From Epiperipatus broadwayi (Eukaryota; Onychophora; Udeonychophora; Euonychophora; Peripatidae): a stretch of DNA of 64,000 nt. The DNA is taken from the NCBI GenBank assembly GCA_028023455.1, contig JAQFVV010012544.1, positions 186,001-250,000 on the forward strand, in the 5' to 3' direction. The notes below the pieces were generated by a model. The model searched no databases. It was given only the letters and a program-made list of their open reading frames with translations, and was not told the DNA's origin. Positions 11,051-24,260 of the stretch are shown piece after piece. Each line of letters begins with the position of its first letter. Position 1 is the first letter of the stretch. The translations under genes were made by a program, and so were the position numbers.

Positions 11051-13478
11051 GCAATAGTAATCAATTAAAAGACATTTTATCTTTGTGTGTATATATAAAT
11101 ATTGAAGCTATAATATATATTTATCTTTGTGTGTATATATAAATATTGAAGCTATAATATATATATATACTTTATGTTTGCATATTAAAAATTATAAACA
11201 AAATTTAAGTTTAAAATGTCCAATAAATTTTTATAAATAAAAATTAAATTTATGCATTATAAGTGCACAGATAATGTATATGATGTAATTAATTATAAAG
11301 TTATTTTGTGTTAAATACAAAAATTTTTTTTTTTAATTTTAAAAAAAAATTGTACATTTTAAATTTAACTTTAAAGTTGTTTCAAAGAAAAAGGTGTTTT
11401 TCTTTTAACAATAAAAAAGTGGAAATTATACTGTAGGAAAAGTAATTAAAATGCTGGTAAACAGATTACTAGATTAAAATTTAGGAGAATGATTAAAATA
11501 TTTTAATTAAAAATGCTGCTATTCTCACTCAAAAATAAGAGCATGTAAATAAGGTATTGGTCAAATAAACTCAGACCTTAGTGAAAGTAATGGAGTACCC
11601 AATAGATCAATGAATTCAAATGACAAGAGATCAATTTAAATTTTGCGGATAAGATAGCTCTGAACCATATATATAGATATAATGATGGAAATTATGTTCA
11701 TGGTTATCTCTCTAGTTTATTATTTTTATCTTACCAGTGATTATCATTCTGCCATTATCATTATTCTGTTTTAATTAATTATTATCCAATAGTTCCATCA
11801 AGTTTCTAACATGCAAGAGTAGAGAAGCCATTATCTGTCTTACTGTTTCAATCTGTCATGTCAAAAACCATTTGCAGAGTCGTGTCAAAAAAGCCATCCA
11901 CAACAGAAGAAAACATCTAAACATTTCTGCTACACATCCACCTTAGATGAAGAAAAAACTAATGTCCAGTGCTACAGGAAGAACAAGATATCAAACCAAG
12001 ACCTAATTAATATCTATGTATTCAAAATAAATGTGAAATAATGATTTAAACCATCCACCATGGCTATGATTTTAAAGAATCAATACTGTCAATACCTACA
12101 GACTGAAACTGAACTATTGAAAGGATAAGTATAAACTTTAAACTAATCTTTAGTTAATTATTTTCTTATATTTAATGAAATATGTTAATAAATAATATTT
12201 TTTTAAATCTATTCACAAGCAGGTATGGCAAAAGGTTATAGTTTGTTCTATTTAAATACCATGCCACAATTTAGTCAGCACTAGTTTTAATAAATTAATT
12301 TATAAAAGACAATTAGATTATAATCAGCATTTCTGGACATGCTATTAAAAGATGTACATTAGTTAAATCATTATTTTCACACTATTTAAAGGAAATAGTG
12401 TGTTAAACAGTAAATCTATTAAATTATGAGTAGAGGGCAATCATGTTGCATAGACAAACTAGAGTAGGGTACTTTTAAGTAGATATAAGATTTAGCTAAC
12501 TAGTCTTGTATTTGAATTATTATTATTGATAAGAATGTATGGCTGATATTCATCAATTTAGGTTATGAGTTACATGTTATTCTTATTATGTAACCTGTCA
12601 GTATTAGACGATTGTAAAATAATTTGTGACTGTTGATCTCTTACAATCATTTTCTCACTTAAACAGTGATGTGCAGTGGATAAGGAATTATACTATATGC
12701 CATCCATTTTCCTTTCATAATACATGTCAGGTAGTGATACATATGCAATTACTCATCTCTGTATGCTATACACACTGTACAAGTTTAATTCCTATTATTG
12801 GCATCTAATCTCTTCATATATGCATTCTTATCTAACTATTGTTGTACAATGTGAATTCTGTATTTTAGAATTATTTTATTACCTACCTATTCTAATAATA
12901 TATTTGATTGCAACAGTCAAGTAATAAGATTAGCCTTAATTTATGAGCTTGTATCAGTTAGAATTTAAACAGTGATGATGATAGATGAGAGCAGTTAGGT
13001 GTCTATGCAGTAGATTGAAATCTATTCAACAATTAATGTTAATAGCATGCTAAAATAATATCAATTGTTTTAAACTTTTATACTATGGTATACTATATCT
13101 GCACATAATTAAAATTAAATTAATTATAAGAAAATTTGGAAAGGTTTATTTACCATAAGATGAATTTATAAGTAAATTAATTAAAGTCATGCCAGTGTAT
13201 GTTTTGTATTGCATATACTTAAATAAATAGTATTATCTCATTATTTTGACATTTTGTAATCTTTATTTGCAATCAACAACCTAGGTAATTAGTTAAGAAT
13301 CTGTTGTTTTCTGTATGGCCTTAGTGGGCTGTAAACGAAAAAGTTGGTATTCTGTGATAGAATGCACATGAGGATTGCCCTTGGGTATTTTCCATTGTAT
13401 TGTGCAATTCTGATACTTACAATATATATATATACATATATATAGCAAATCAGATATATATATATATATATATATATA
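11051..13478. other. AT-rich sequence, no gene; one short tandem duplication
   Basis: No coding region is supported. A 43-45-bp unit is repeated twice at about 11079-11164 (ATCTTTGTGTGTATATATAA...). Short frames at 12626-12924 have no recognisable product. (TA)n lies at 13424-13478. Confidence 0.6.
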
Positions 13479-14390
13479 GCAAGTCAGATGTCACATGACT
13501 TAATTTAATAAGCTTGTATTACAAATGTTATATATAGAGCTTGCAAAATAAGCTCTTAACAAGCTTTGCAGAATATCCCCAACCCCAGACTGGTTTCTGC
13601 TGCTGGCATTGTCAGTGAGGTGCTAGGATATTTCAGCATTAGATGGAAAATACCAGGACAAATCCAGCACTTTATTTAATGTATAACTCTGAAGCAAAAA
13701 ATCTGAAATTTTCAGACATCCATATGTCTTTCAATCCAGCTATCTAACCTAAATAGCCATATAGGACTGAACTAAGTAAAGATACACCAGATATTAATAG
13801 CTTTAGCAATATAAAATTGCCAAAGCCTTAATAGCAAAAAATAAAATCACAAAAAAATCAAGTCAGATGTCACATGACCTAATTTAATAAGCTTGTATTT
13901 ATCAAACATTATATATAGAGCTCACATCTTACTGACAACACCAGTAGCAGAAACTGGTCTGGGGTTGGGGATTTTGCAACCTCTATATATAATATTTGTA
14001 AATACAAGCTCATTAAGTTAGGTCATGTGACATCTGACTTGATTTTTTTTTTTGTAATTTTATTTTTTGCTATTAAGGATTTGGAAATTTTATATTGCTA
14101 AAGCTATTAATATATAGGGTATCTGAACTTAGTTTAGTCCCATGTGGTTATTTCAGTTAGATATCTGGATTAGAAAACATATAGATGTCTGAAATTTTCA
14201 GATTTTCTACTTAATAGTTATGCATTAGATAAAGTGCTGGGCTTGTCCTGGTATTTTTAATCTAATGCTTGAATATCCTAGCACCTCATTGAAGATGCCA
14301 GTAGCAGAAATCTGGTCCTGGGATTGGGCATATTCTGCAAAGCTTGTTAAAAGCTTATTCTGTGAGCTCTATGTAATATATATTGTGCCC
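13479..14390. repeat. inverted pair of a second hammerhead-repeat family
   Basis: A left copy (13479-13858) and a right copy (about 13985-14390) are reverse complements of each other. A partial copy (13859-13984) lies between them. Shared blocks are AGTCAGATGTCACATGAC, AATAAGCTTGTATT, TTTTTTGCTATTAAGG, CTGAACTTAG and CTTGTTAA. The layout follows that of the 418-bp unit: TCAC-T-ACCT near one end, a GTCTGAAA block, the CACTGA hammerhead core and an AACAAGCTT end. The copies differ clearly from each other, so they are older than the 418-bp array. Confidence 0.8.
13571..13621 (-). ncRNA. degenerate hammerhead motif, family B left copy
   Basis: On the minus strand: ACCTCA, CTGACAA (CUGANGA with G8 changed to A), stem II TGC/GCA, GAAA, then CCAGTCTGG and TGGGGT. 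Stem I (ACCTCA/TGGGGT) still pairs and continues through an internal loop into ATATCC/GGATAT. Related motifs lie at 13932-13965 (CTGACAA...GAAA) and 14286-14325 (ATTGAAGA...GAAA). All three have lost a core or stem III position. Confidence 0.5.
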
Positions 14391-15317
14391 TTTTGTATGG
14401 GTCACCATCTAATTTTTGTGATAATCTATTAAAAATTTTAAATTTAAGATATATTTGAATATGTGATGTTAATTTTGCTTATGGTAATATTTCAAAAAGT
14501 TTAATTAAAGCAATCTATGAGTATTTGATATGTAAAATTGTGCTGATATTGAGAGAGACATTTTAAATGATGATAATTATAATATATAGTTGGAAAAATG
14601 GCCATAATCAATACTGCATTAATAGATTTAATAAATAAATATTTAAAGCTAAAGTATTTAAAAGACAAATTAAAATTAAATGCATATATTTATTGTTGAT
14701 AAAATAATGATATAAAAGAATATAAATATTTTAATTATTATAAGTACTTAAATAGAAGATTAATATTTGATTTTAATAATATCGAATTATTATTTTAAAA
14801 TCTGTTATAATATCTTATTTATTTTTAAAAAATATTTATTTTAAAAAATGCAATTGTTAGTTTATTTTTAGATTATGACAAGCGTTTCTTGTATTGTAAA
14901 GAACAGATGTTAGTTAAATATACACACACATGCTTGGAAGTTGTTTAGTAAAGTTGCAGAACTATTTTAAAAATCATGTTATAAAATTTATAAATAATAC
15001 GTGAGTTATCACGAGATAAAAATAAAGATAAATCAATGTAGAATATTAAATCTGATTTTAAAAGTATTACTTTAAAAATATAATGTATAAAAAAGACTTA
15101 GTTTATTTATAAATAATCTTATAAAAGTTAAAATTAAAATCAAGTAAGAGAATATTTTTTAGAAAAAATGTTTAATAGATTTAAATAAACGATAAAGATT
15201 ATTTTAGAAATTTAATAATGTAATAAATATTAAATATTAAATAAGTCATTATTTATTTTTAATTTTGTGTTGTTGGTAAATATGTAAATAAGCCAGCAAG
15301 TTGATTGTTTAAATGTA
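14391..15317. other. AT-rich sequence, no gene
   Basis: Very AT-rich, with G clearly more frequent than C on the plus strand from about here to 18.4 kb. No ORF or known element was recognised. Confidence 0.6.
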
Positions 15318-15385
15318 CCAATCAAATGGGAAGTTTCTTCCGGTATAAAAGCTCAGTTCAATTGTTAGGAGAGGACTTTGTGATT
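15318..15385 (+). promoter_or_regulatory. CCAAT plus TATA-box promoter candidate
   Basis: CCAAT at 15318-15322 and TATAAAAG at 15344-15351 have the spacing of a Pol II core promoter; transcription would start near 15375. It opens about 2.4 kb with no ORF that ends with AATAAA signals at 17713 and 17740. This could be an LTR, another element end or a noncoding gene. No matching second LTR is visible. Confidence 0.35.
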
Positions 15386-17800
15386 GAATTTTCAAGTTAA
15401 TTGTGTTATTAAAAATAGCTACGTAAATTTTATAGACGCTTTTAAAATCATTTTTCAAAATTATAAGAGTGTCTTGTAAATAAGTTATAAAAGTTTTAAA
15501 TGATAGACATGCAGTGTTAACTTAATTTTTTCCCTATCGGTCATCTCTATTAAGCTCAATTTACAAGCAAATAGTCATGGGAACATCATATATAGTGAAA
15601 ATATATCGGAAACTTTACCCTAGGAATATGACAAACGCTGGATTAGTTCGGATAATTACGAGATGGAGAAAAGTAATATTTTGGACAGTATATAATTTTA
15701 AAAGCTAATTGCTATTGATTATTAAAAATAGATATTTTAAAGAATAAAATACTTCTTTATGAAGAAAGTATTTTTACAAGCTACAAATTTAAATATATAT
15801 ATCTTAAGTAAAGATATTAGAAATGAAAGTAGCTTTGAATACTTGCCTTGTTAAGTCTTTATGATTAAAAGACTGAATGTGGACAATTTTAAAAAGGCAA
15901 ATAGATTGAAAATATATTTAGCTAGAAATCTTAATATAATAAAAATTATTATATTGAAATAATTTAAACGCTGGTCGTTTAGATGAAAAAGCTTATTCTT
16001 ACCTGGATATTTTGTTAAGAAATGCGCAAGTAATACGTGGACGTCCCAGTTAATTTAAAATAATTAAATGATAATTTTTCATAAAACTAAAGACTAAGCT
16101 AAAATAATAACTTTTGAATAATATTTTAAAAATAACTAAATCAGGATCCTATAAACTATTTTAATTTTATTTTATTTCTTATGGAAGAATTAACTTTTAT
16201 TTTATTTTAAAAGAACGTTTTCATTTTCATAAACTTTTAAAAAAACACGTGATGGACCGGAAAACGGAAATGGTGTTTTAGTGAATGTGTACCTAGGATT
16301 TAAGAACTATTATGGTGAAAAGAAGACATCGCTGGAGTTACGTAATATGAATTCTGTTTATTTATCTAATATAAAATTTAAATATTATTAATCTATTAAA
16401 AATAAGATAGGTACATTTCTTAAAATAATAACTAAAAATAATATAATAATTAATTGCATAAGTTTATTTTATAATTAATATAACACGGAATATGTTAAAG
16501 AATGATCGTGAGTGTAAATGTGAATTATTTTTATGAAGCTGTAATTCCGAAGAATATTGGAAGATGGACTGTACATTAAATCATTATTGATGGTAAAAAT
16601 TGTATAATAATAATAATTTTGATGTATTTAATATGTTTTTCTTTAGATCAACCAAATGATATGTTATTGTTGAATGGATGTATGAATATTTTAAAAATAC
16701 ACACACATTATATTGGCAGTAACAGTTTTATTTAAATATGCATAATTTGAATTTATGATATAAATATGATACAACATTACATAAGAAGCTTAGAAATAAT
16801 TATATGATTCTTTCGTAAATAAATTTTGATTTTTATTTTTATTATTATTATGTTGGAGTATTAGAATTATATTTATTATTCATACAAGTAATTATTTTAT
16901 TTCAAGTTAGGAAGAGATCTCAAAGTCTATATTTTATTTTTATTTTATTGGATAAATTAAGTTAAGTTTTATGTAGAAGTTTATGTTTGAATTAAAGGTT
17001 TACTGAATATAGATGACGTAGTATAAATAGTTTGGATAATTAGTATTTATTTAAAGTTGAAGGTTGTTTTCCCGGAATTTTAAATAAGTTTTAGAGGATG
17101 TTTTGTAGATAAAAGTTTATTAAGAAGGAGTAGAATAACACATAAAGTAAAGTAATAATTTCACATAGAAAAGAATCATAGAATTTATCTAATATAATGC
17201 TTTATGAATTTGAAATTGATGAATAATTTAAATATTATTATTTTAACAGTACATATATGTAATGCATATTTGATAAAACATGTAGCATGAATTGCATTAA
17301 ATGAAATATAAAATTATAATCAGTTATTTGTTATTACATTATAAAGATACATTAGTTTTATATTATGCTATTAGAGTAATGCTGATATTAAAGTGAACAC
17401 ATACTAGTACATGATGAAATGAATAACAGTAATACTTAAGTGATGTAGCAATTTAATTAGCAAAGTTTAATTGTTTACATATGCTACATAAATATTGTTT
17501 ACATAAATTTTTCTATGTAATAATTGAGGTTTACTGATGCTTGTTTAAAGTCTAAGTTTTGGAAACATACTTCAGTGTTATTAGTACAGCATTTTAAAGA
17601 ATGTATAATTACTTATTGGGAGTATGAGCTAATAACAGTGTAAACATCTTGTATTATTATTTTCTTATTTTTATTTTCTTTTGTTTTCCTAATTTGAACT
17701 GTAAATATTGTAAATAAATTCTTAATCAAAGTTAATGTAAATAAATTTGTTTAATTTGTTTTTAAAAGTGTGTCGAGTTCATTATTTTGCACCACAGCAT
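15386..17800 (+). other. ORF-free, G-skewed stretch ending at AATAAA signals
   Basis: The plus strand is markedly poor in C (many 60-base lines have two or three). No protein is recognised. It runs from the promoter candidate to AATAAA at 17713-17718 and 17740-17745, then AAAAGTGTGTCGAG and GCACCACAGCATTTGACAGC (17769-17805). That final part has a faint look of an LTR end plus primer-binding region. Old single LTR-type element is one reading; an unrelated AT-rich spacer is another. Confidence 0.25.
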
Positions 17801-18654
17801 TTGACAGCAGATAATTTGAAGAAACATAATATTTGCACAATGTGAATTTATTAATATTATTTTAGAAATAAATACAATATTTTCCTGATTATCATTTATG
17901 AGAATTGATTGACATTATTACATCATATTACAATGGTCATAGAGTAATTATAATGCATAATATAAGAGTACAATATTATTTATTGCCACAGATTATTAAG
18001 TTGTAAGATTTTGATCTATTCTAAAATTAAGATACTATATGAAAATAAAAGATAGACATGTTATTATTATTTAATGATTGATGATATAATAGGAATAGAT
18101 AAGGTTAAGTTATACCCTAAGAGTATTATTATTATTATTATTATTAAAATAAGTTAGGTGTATTTAGGTTTGATATAAAATCCCATATCATACTTATTTA
18201 CATGAGTTATCATTACTTTAAGATAATTAGAAGAACCTGAGATTATTTAATTATATTTTTAAAAATTAAAAGTTAAGATTTATTTATTTTATTATTATTA
18301 AAGATAGTTTATTTTATTTAAAAGCCATAAGAATGCTATAGAGGTAGTAGTAAGTTAATAAGGAGGTGATAGTATTCTTATGCCATTGAGACAATATGTT
18401 TGGAAGATATTGACTCAATGTAAATCTACTTATTACTTTGTAACTTTACTTCACAGTCTCATGATTTTGATAAATACTTATTTAATTAGTACATACTATA
18501 GAACTATATTGATTTTGATAATTGATAATAAATTTAATTAGAATATGATAGTATAAAAGTATATTAAAGATAGATATGCAAATTTTAATTAAGCATTATA
18601 ATTTAATTGAGCTAGTCGTATTTCAAACTATATTATACATCGAGAAGTAAGGGT

Positions 18655-18657
<3 letters not shown>
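17801..18657. other. AT-rich sequence, no gene
   Basis: Nothing recognised apart from an (ATT)n run at 18124-18144. Confidence 0.6.

Positions 18658-18692
<35 letters not shown>
18658..18692. repeat. (TA)n microsatellite
   Basis: Uninterrupted TA dinucleotides directly beside the left arm of the inverted repeat at 18.7 kb. Similar tracts occur at about 20640-20765, 21330-21348, 22734-22752, 26223-26300, 28086-28104 and 51102-51118. Confidence 0.9.
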
Positions 18693-18695
<3 letters not shown>

Positions 18696-18699
18696 ATTA

Positions 18700-20285
18700 T
18701 AAAAAAACATTATATGTAATTTTCAAACAATTTAATGGTAAAAAACAGTATATTTTAAATTCTTTAGTAGTGCTTTCAAGTACATAGTAATCCTCATCAA
18801 CAGTAAATCAATTTCAAATTTTAATGTTACATAAAATTTCATAAGCTGTGTATGGCTGTATGTGCAACTTGCCAACTAATCTTTCATAGTTATATTCCCA
18901 GTTTCGTGTGTTTTGGCCAATTCGCCCCCTGGTGAATTTTTCCATAAGTATTATACATTAAAATGCATGTAAAATGGTTTATTTTTTTTGTAGAAAAGTT
19001 TTGCTAAAAAAATACATAGGTGGGAAATTCAAAATTCCTGCTCTAACAATAGACATAAGTGCTGCCCTGACATGTTCAGCCATTGTCTGTTGACAAGGCT
19101 GTAAAACATGTGATGTTTTATGACATTGTAGTTCCAATGCCCCAAAAACATGTTTATTTGCAAATTTATTATGGTTTTAGATTTTTTTTTTAAAAATAAT
19201 TTACACTATATTTATTAGATATCAAAAAATATAAATTATTAATAACTTATTTTGACTTAAAATACTTTATTTTCAAAAGTATAATGTTATATTAGCAGCT
19301 AATAAAAATATGGTCTGAATCAAATTACAAGATTAGCTTTATGTAAATAATCTAATTTATATTCACAAGTAAAAAAATATCACAATTTTGCAATAAATAT
19401 TTAAAAAATTTAAACTTTTAAAGCATAATTCATTAAATATAAGAGAAATAAATAATTCTTCATTTTGATGCTTAAAAATAATAAAAATTAAGAACTATTT
19501 CATTGATTTTATAAACTGAAAATATTTTTTCTAGAAATGATGACAAGTCTTTGTTTTGATTGCGATCTCATTTTTTTAATATTTACAGAAACAAAATGTG
19601 AACATTTAAAAATTATTTCAGTAGTAAACAAAAATATCTATCAAATGAAGTCAAATCATTTTATCATGTATTTTACATTGATGTGTGAGACAAAGAAAAG
19701 CACCAGAAAATGCTAAAATATTTAAGTCTATACAGCACTAAAAAAGGGTTAATAACATTATCCTCATATTTATCTATTAAAATTGCTTCTTTAATTTTCC
19801 TTTTTTATGATTTTTTTCTTTCATTAATATTTTTGTTTTATTAACATCAAATTTAAATCTATAATTACAAGATTTATTATAGTCAAAGAACACTGGAGTT
19901 GTATTAAATTGGTTATTTACAGTATTTTTAATTTGATTATATAATAATTGATGCTCCTTTAATCTTTTTTACACAGAACACCTCGATTCACCAATATATG
20001 ATTTATTATATCCACATAAGATCTAATAAACTTCTTTGCCTTTTAGGAATTATACTCTTAAAATTATTAATTAACTTATTAATGTTCAGTGGAACACAAT
20101 GTGTTTCTCCAAATGTTATTAATAGGCAAGTTACAAATATGTTCATACACAGCTTATAGAAATTTATGTAACATTAAAACTTGAAATTCATTTACAGTTG
20201 ATGAGGATTACTACATAATTGAAATTGCTACTAAAGAATATATTGTTTTTTTACCATTAAATTGTTTAAAAATTATATGTATATA
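18700..20285. repeat. inverted repeat with about 155-bp arms and 1.3-kb interior
   Basis: Left arm 18700-18875 and right arm 20120-20283 are diverged reverse complements; matching blocks include CAAACAATTTAATGGTAAAA, TAATCCTCATCAACAGTAAA and CATAAGCTGTGTATGG. The interior holds a PLE endonuclease relic on the minus strand. The right arm runs directly into that relic, so the arms are probably PLE sequence duplicated in inverse orientation. Confidence 0.7.
19740..20120 (-). pseudogene. Penelope-like element relic, GIY-YIG domain
   Basis: The minus strand reads INNFKSIIPKRQ, then SYIGESRCSV (YIG motif kept), KRLKEHQLLYNQIKN, NYRFKFDVNKTKILM and KRKIKEAILIDKY. This is the order of a PLE GIY-YIG endonuclease: the YIG motif, the R-x3-H helix and the K-EA-I metal-binding-glutamate helix. 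In-frame stops and the lack of an RT domain show a 5'-truncated dead copy. It belongs to the same subfamily as the copies at 7.7-11 kb (SIGESRCNIETRLKE). Confidence 0.75.
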
Positions 20286-20333
20286 TAATAGATATATAGT
20301 CATTAAATTGTTTAAAAATTATATGTATATATA
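20262..20333. repeat. short tandem duplication
   Basis: ATTAAATTGTTTAAAAATTA plus the following TGTATATATAA occurs twice, about 43 bases apart. Confidence 0.8.
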
Positions 20334-20686
20334 AAGAAGACTAACTTCCATGGGATGTGAAAATATAAATGTGTATATTCATATTTTATTATCAAAAAAA
20401 TTACAATAAAATAATACATCAATTTACACTAAACCTTGGATTCATTAAGGCATTTTTTGTTAACTATAGGAATAAGATAAATTTCAAACTCAAGCCAGAT
20501 GTAATAGTATAAAATAATGCTTTGCTCTTATATTTAAATAAACTAAATAACAGACGGCATCTCATTTTATAAATCCATTCAAAGTATAAATAAAAATCAA
20601 ATAATTGTAAATATTCTAATAAATATAGAACTAATATATATATATATATATATGAAAGCATACTAACTCTCATTGCTATGAAAAGA

Positions 20687-20724
<38 letters not shown>

Positions 20725-20728
20725 ATAT

Positions 20729-20770
<42 letters not shown>

Positions 20771-21349
20771 CCTATTTCATTGTTAACAAATGTGAGGTTA
20801 AAAGAAGGCACTGCTTTATTCCAAACCTCACACTGAAATAAAGCTTACTTTCTCTGACTAGTATGCAAAAAATGATGAATTTACATTAGTATTAGGATTA
20901 TCAGAAGATATGATTACATGTCTGCTATTTATTATTTGCAAAAGTTTATAAAATTAAATGCTACTTTTTATCTCTATTTAGTTAAATATTGTTCAAAGTA
21001 TTATTTTTGCCATTACATCTAGCTTGAGTTTAAAATACACCTTCATTTCCATACTTACGAGATCTTTATTTAGAATGATAGCTTATAGTAAAGTAGTGTA
21101 CCATTTTAGTCTCAACTTTTCTGACAATGAAATACAGATATATACATTTATATTCTGTGGATACTTATTTGCTTCCTTCATTTACATATACTTTAATGCT
21201 GTGTTTAATATGTGCACTTCTATAATAAAAAAACTACTAAAAAATAATTTATAAATATCAGAGATAAACAGAAATATAAGAATTTTAAAAAATATTAAAT
21301 TTTTATATTTTTTTAATTTCAGAAACAATATATATATATATATATATAA
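20334..21349. other. AT-rich sequence with TA repeats, no gene
   Basis: Frames at 20464-20673 (minus) and 21024-21254 (plus) translate to low-complexity hydrophobic peptides with no family signature. Confidence 0.55.
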
Positions 21350-22578
21350 GGTGTGATAATTTAATTCCCAGAATAATTGTGTGAGAACATTTATAATCTA
21401 ATTTATCGAGATTGTGTGAGTATTCATGTCTCCAAGATATTTAAGATAACACATATGTACTTCATGTTTCCAACATGTTTAAGATAATACATATGTGAAT
21501 TTTAAGCAGATAGAGCTAGTTTTTAGTTAGTCATTGAAAACATAATAAATATCCATGCATACAATTTGGCATAAAAATAAGTATTGAAATTTTGAGGAAT
21601 GTGTTAATATCAAATTTTGTGTGAATAAACAAAAAATATGCTACTGAAATGTTACAACTGTTGCAAGAGCCTTATAGTGAAAATGCTATGAAGAAATTTG
21701 GTGTCATATAAATTTCAAAGAATAGCAAGAAGATGTTACAGATGATCTCAGAAACTGACAGTCAAAAGCAACAATGATTTATGTTAATATTAACACAGTA
21801 TGAGATGGAATATGGCCCAACAGATGATGAAGTGTGAGATTGATAGCTAATGAATTGCACATTAATCGAGAAACAATTAGGCTAATTGTAAATAAAGAAT
21901 TGAGCTTGAGAAAGATTTCTACAAACTTTCTGCTTCAGAACTTGATGGATGAACAAAACAGCATCAGTTTGATGTTGAAATTGGTCTTTCTTCAAACATG
22001 CATCTGCTTCTGAGATTAATTATAAATGATGAAACTTGGCACTTCAATATAAACCAGAAAAAATATCAGTATGCAAAAAATACCCAGACTAATTGTGCCC
22101 TAAAGAGGCATGCATGCCACAATCAGAGCTGAAGACCATGCTAGGGTATCTCTTTGATTACAAGGGAATAGTTCAATAAAAATGTATTGAACAGAGACAA
22201 ATAATCAATCAACAATGTACTTCAAGGATTATGACATTCTGTTTGAAGAAAAAGATCTTAATTGTAACCTCACAAGTGGATCATTTATCATGACAATGCA
22301 TATGTTTTTATTGTGAGAGACGTTTTGACCAAAAAATAATTACACAATTAGACCATCCTGCCTATAATAATTTTTGGCTATTTTCTAAATTAAAAGTCGT
22401 CCTAAATGGATGAAGATTTTTTTACCATAACTGATATCCAACAGAATCTGAGATAGCTGATCAACTGTATTCTTGAAAATGATTTCCAGGTGTGCTTTCA
22501 GAAATGTGAATACCATTTTAATCAGTGTATATATGTATAATTTATAAAGGTGAATTCCAAATATTAAATTGTCACATC
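21350..22578 (+). pseudogene. mariner-family transposon, dead
   Basis: Terminal inverted repeats GGTGTGATAATTTAAT (21350) and its counterpart ending ATTAAATTGTCACATC (22578) lie just inside TA dinucleotides; 1.23 kb is the normal mariner length. The plus strand carries a transposase split by many stops and shifts. INRETIRLIVNKELSLRKIS (about 21863) matches the HTH region, NDETWHFNI (about 22030) contains the first catalytic Asp, LFDYKGIVQ follows, WIIYHDNAYV (about 22277) contains the second Asp, and NNFWLFSKLK (about 22370) is the PxxFxLFPKLK-like region where the last Asp is lost. Cut-and-paste activity is impossible. Confidence 0.85.
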
Positions 22579-23500
22579 TACTTCCAATCATGTGCTGCTT
22601 TGAACTATACAAATAAACTCTAAGCTTAAGTGATTAACACAAGCTTTTAAAACTATTACTGATGAGTGAGTGCATGGAAATTTATAATACTTACAAAACA
22701 GCATATGATCAGAGGTTAATTACCTTCTGCTCAATATATATATATATATATATTTTAGTCATTTAATTTTTTATATTTTAACAAATTTCTTCATATTATT
22801 GTTACATTATAATTTACAAATATGTTATAAATTCTTATTGTAGAAACTTATCATCATCACTAAATTACAATCCTATCACTATGAGCAGGCACAATTTCAC
22901 CAGTAAAACATTATAGCAAAACTATATATTGATAATCGTGTAATATTAATGTAGGGAATCCCAAATCCATATAAAATTTGTAATGAAAAAATATAGTAAT
23001 GAAAATATACAATGTTTATTAAGTATTGACATAATTAGATCATTTGCTTAATTTGACTATATTCATAAAAATGTCTGCATGGATTACCTATTAAGCTACT
23101 TACTCTCTACATTATTAATATATCATAATAATTATGATAATAAATAAGAGGTATGAACTGTTCATATTCATGCTTATTATTATATTTATCTTAGATAAAA
23201 GTAACAAAAACATCAATATTTTTAATAGCAGTGTTATTTTAAAAAGTAATATTCTAAGTAGCAAACTAATTAAAAAGGTTTATTGTCAATATCTAACTTT
23301 TTTTTATTTTTTTTTTTTAAATTTGTTACATTAATTATAATAAATAGTAAGAGACTTTCACCAAATAATTTCAAAGCAAAATAAATTTTAATCTAAATTT
23401 ACAAATTAATAGAGTGTAATAAAGAACAAGTACCTCCTATATCTATTACATCTTCTGAATTGCCCAGAATTTTAAATGAAGAAGTGAGACATGCAATTAA
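22579..23500. other. AT-rich sequence, no gene
   Basis: No recognisable coding region; the frame at 23134-23334 is low complexity. Confidence 0.6.
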
Positions 23501-23504
23501 ATGT

Positions 23505-23609
23505 AAGAAAAGGAGGGAGGGAGGAGGGAATGGAAGGATTGTAATTTTATAAAAGAGGGGGGGGGGGATATAGAAATTTTGAGTTAATAAAGGGAAGGGG
23601 GGGAGAGGG

Positions 23610-23665
<56 letters not shown>
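23505..23665. repeat. poly-G tract, 53 uninterrupted G
   Basis: Purine tracts rich in GGG begin at about 23505 and end in G at every position from 23613 to 23665. In a region of about one quarter G+C this is extreme. It could form G-quadruplexes. The exact length is unlikely to be reliable, because sequencing chemistry and assembly often produce or distort such runs. Confidence 0.9.
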
Positions 23666-23666
<1 letters not shown>

Positions 23667-23894
23667 ACTATTTCAAAGTAGAGGGCACACTGTCAATCTT
23701 AAATTACAGCTATACTAATATAATAATTGTGGATATTTAATTTAATCAATTTAAAACAATGATTTATTATTTTATAATCTATAATATCACAACTTTATTT
23801 TACTTTAAAGGCTGTATTCTTATCTTCATATTTGCAGTCTCCAAATCACCTGTTGAACTAAAATTTAGTACAAGATTTATACTTTGCAAAACAT

Positions 23895-24260
23895 AATCAC
23901 GTACCTATAAATAGTCAAAATAAGAGTCATAGATCACATGACCCTATACTTTTAAGCTTGTAAGTTATAAACAACGAGGATTGCCAATTCCTCAACAAGT
24001 TTGGTGATAAATGCTTAGCTAGAGAAAGCATTTAAAATATCCCTGTCAAGACCCCCCCCCCTCCAAACCTCTGACCCTGTTTTCGTGCACGTACCTAATT
24101 CATAAAACATATGAGAGAGAGGTTTAACGCTTTAATAAACTCTTCATATTTTTGATGATATTGTGATATTTAAGCTAATCTCAATATTCCTTATATGGGT
24201 ATAGATAGCCATATAAATAATATTCCTATAGTAACAAATTCTGAATAAATGTAATTATAA
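23895..24260. repeat. diverged copy of the family B hammerhead repeat
   Basis: Block order matches the repeat at 13.5 kb: AGATCACATGACC, TTTTAAGCTTGTAAG, CTCAACAAG, ATATCCCTGTCAAGACC, then TCTGACCCTGTTTTCGTGC in the place of the GAAA-bearing core, and TATAGATAGCCATATAAATA. The ribozyme core is not recognisable, so this is an old copy. Confidence 0.55.
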
